Assembly (NCBI GenBank): GCA_026645635.1 | Contig: JAPKMV010000037.1 | Coordinates: forward strand, 1 to 13,306 | Direction: 5' to 3' | From: Caldilineaceae bacterium | Lineage (GTDB): Bacteria > Chloroflexota > Anaerolineae > Caldilineales > Caldilineaceae | Length of the DNA: 13,306 nucleotides | Shown: in pieces, positions 12,747 to 13,306 of the stretch | How the letters are laid out: the number at the start of each line of letters is the position of its first letter | Position numbering within the stretch: the first letter of the stretch is position 1 | Program-made: the position numbers and the translations under genes | The notes under the pieces: model-generated | Databases searched by the model: none | Told to the model about the DNA's origin: nothing | The model's input: only the letters and a program-made list of their open reading frames with translations

Positions 12747-13306
12747 CTAGTCGACCTGTGCGCCGCTCGTCGCATTGGCCATGGTTGCGGTCATGCCGGC
12801 GGCAAGGTCGCTCGCCAGCAGCACGGCAGCATTGGCGATCTGCGCCAACGGCGTGACCTGGCGCAAGGGCACATCCCTGGCGAACTCGCGATGGACCTCC
12901 TCGAAGCTCAGGCCTTTTTCGGCCCCATAGAGTTGCCAGGCCTCACGCACCCCGGGGGCGTCAGGCGATCCTGGCGAGCGCACCCAACAGACCCGCACCT
13001 GCGCCGGGCCATGCTCGACCGCCAACTGCCGGAGAAAGTGTTCCACCGCGGCGCACGCCACCCCGAACCCGCCCACGCCGCCAAACGGCTGGCGACCGGC
13101 GTTGGCTGTGATCCCCAGGATCGCACCGCCGCCATGCTGGGCCATGTGTTTGGCGAGTGCCGTTCCTGTGTGGAACCAGGTCGTCAGACCCACCTGCACG
13201 GGCGCAAAGAACGCGTCGAACACCATTTCCGCCAGCGGCTGCCCCTGGACATCATCCCAAGCAACCGCATTGAACATCAAGGATACAGGCCCGTGGTGCT
13301 GGACGA
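12747..13306 (-). CDS. SDR-fold protein, catalytically degenerate (5' end outside window)
   Basis: This is the C-terminal part of a short-chain dehydrogenase/reductase-like protein. The frame stays open to the right edge (upstream codons read VQHHGPVSL before MFNA), so the nucleotide-binding N-terminus lies outside and the TTG at 13280 is not a start. SDR landmarks are present: HGPVSLMFNA for the fourth strand, GGAILGITANAG for the fifth, GFGVACAAVEHFLRQLA for the active-site helix, then RVCWVRSPGSPDAPG and a C-terminal MTATMANATSGAQVD. The usual Ser-Tyr-xxx-Lys triad is replaced: Tyr by Phe (13065-13067), Lys by Cys (13053-13055), and the Ser region reads TAN. It may bind a nucleotide without classical dehydrogenase activity. 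Related atypical SDRs share this pattern, so it is probably a subfamily trait, not decay. Confidence 0.8.
   Translation of the reverse strand, partial: VQHHGPVSLMFNAVAWDDVQGQPLAEMVFDAFFAPVQVGLTTWFHTGTALAKHMAQHGGGAILGITANAGRQPFGGVGGFGVACAAVEHFLRQLAVEHGPAQVRVCWVRSPGSPDAPGVREAWQLYGAEKGLSFEEVHREFARDVPLRQVTPLAQIANAAVLLASDLAAGMTATMANATSGAQVD

Noticed and set aside
12557..12775. Small minus-strand frame of 72 codons between the DHFR-like and SDR genes
   Set aside because: It runs through the paired palindromes (VRDAISH... repeated from the repeat itself) and overlaps the SDR 3' end; no homology or start signal.

Overview
The window is high-GC bacterial DNA with compact operons and intergenic palindromes. 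The gene content is a CcmB/CcmC/CcmD heme-export block with a CcdA-type protein, a DUF2085 membrane protein, and very long Ala/Glu-rich coiled-coil proteins. Together with the palindromes this best suggests an uncultured or environmental Chloroflexota (Anaerolineae/Caldilineae-like). That placement is inference from gene style; there is no rRNA here to prove it.

Bases 1-3455 (+ strand) form one tightly packed operon for cytochrome c maturation and thiol redox: ccmB (5' end outside the window), ccmC, a 45-residue ccmD, a CcdA/DsbD-like thiol-electron transporter, a small glutaredoxin-like protein and a DUF2085 membrane protein. Junctions are 1-5 bp or overlapping, apart from 63 bp before ccdA. 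The CcdA-like protein is the most striking gene: the helix with the SPCVLP motif, normally first, is last, so the protein looks circularly permuted.

Bases 3456-4714 hold a housekeeping pair: rpsT (ribosomal protein S20) with a recognisable promoter, a 134-nt leader and a strong terminator, then convergent nth (endonuclease III). Upstream of nth, 4715-5005 is a regulatory region with a symmetric, possibly bidirectional -10 pair, three C-rich/G-rich tandem units and a second -10 box for the rightward genes.

Bases 5006-10213 (+) encode two consecutive membrane-anchored coiled-coil proteins of 286 and 1433 residues. The large one has an N-terminal membrane helix, about six coiled-coil modules separated by Ala/Glu/Pro linkers, and two tandem helix-hairpin-helix units at the C-terminus. 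It reads as a long cytoplasmic tether between the membrane and DNA or another ligand. This pair is the best candidate for an undescribed system. A perfect 14-bp-stem terminator closes the unit.

Bases 10214-13306 are a looser accessory region, all genes on the minus strand: a SWEET-like protein with two PQ-loop motifs, an Imm5-like putative immunity protein, a dihydrofolate-reductase-family protein and an SDR-fold protein with degenerate catalytic residues that runs off the right edge. Three different palindromic intergenic repeat elements lie between them (10309-10399, 11130-11230, 12608-12673). No rRNA, tRNA, CRISPR array, transposase or integrase was seen.
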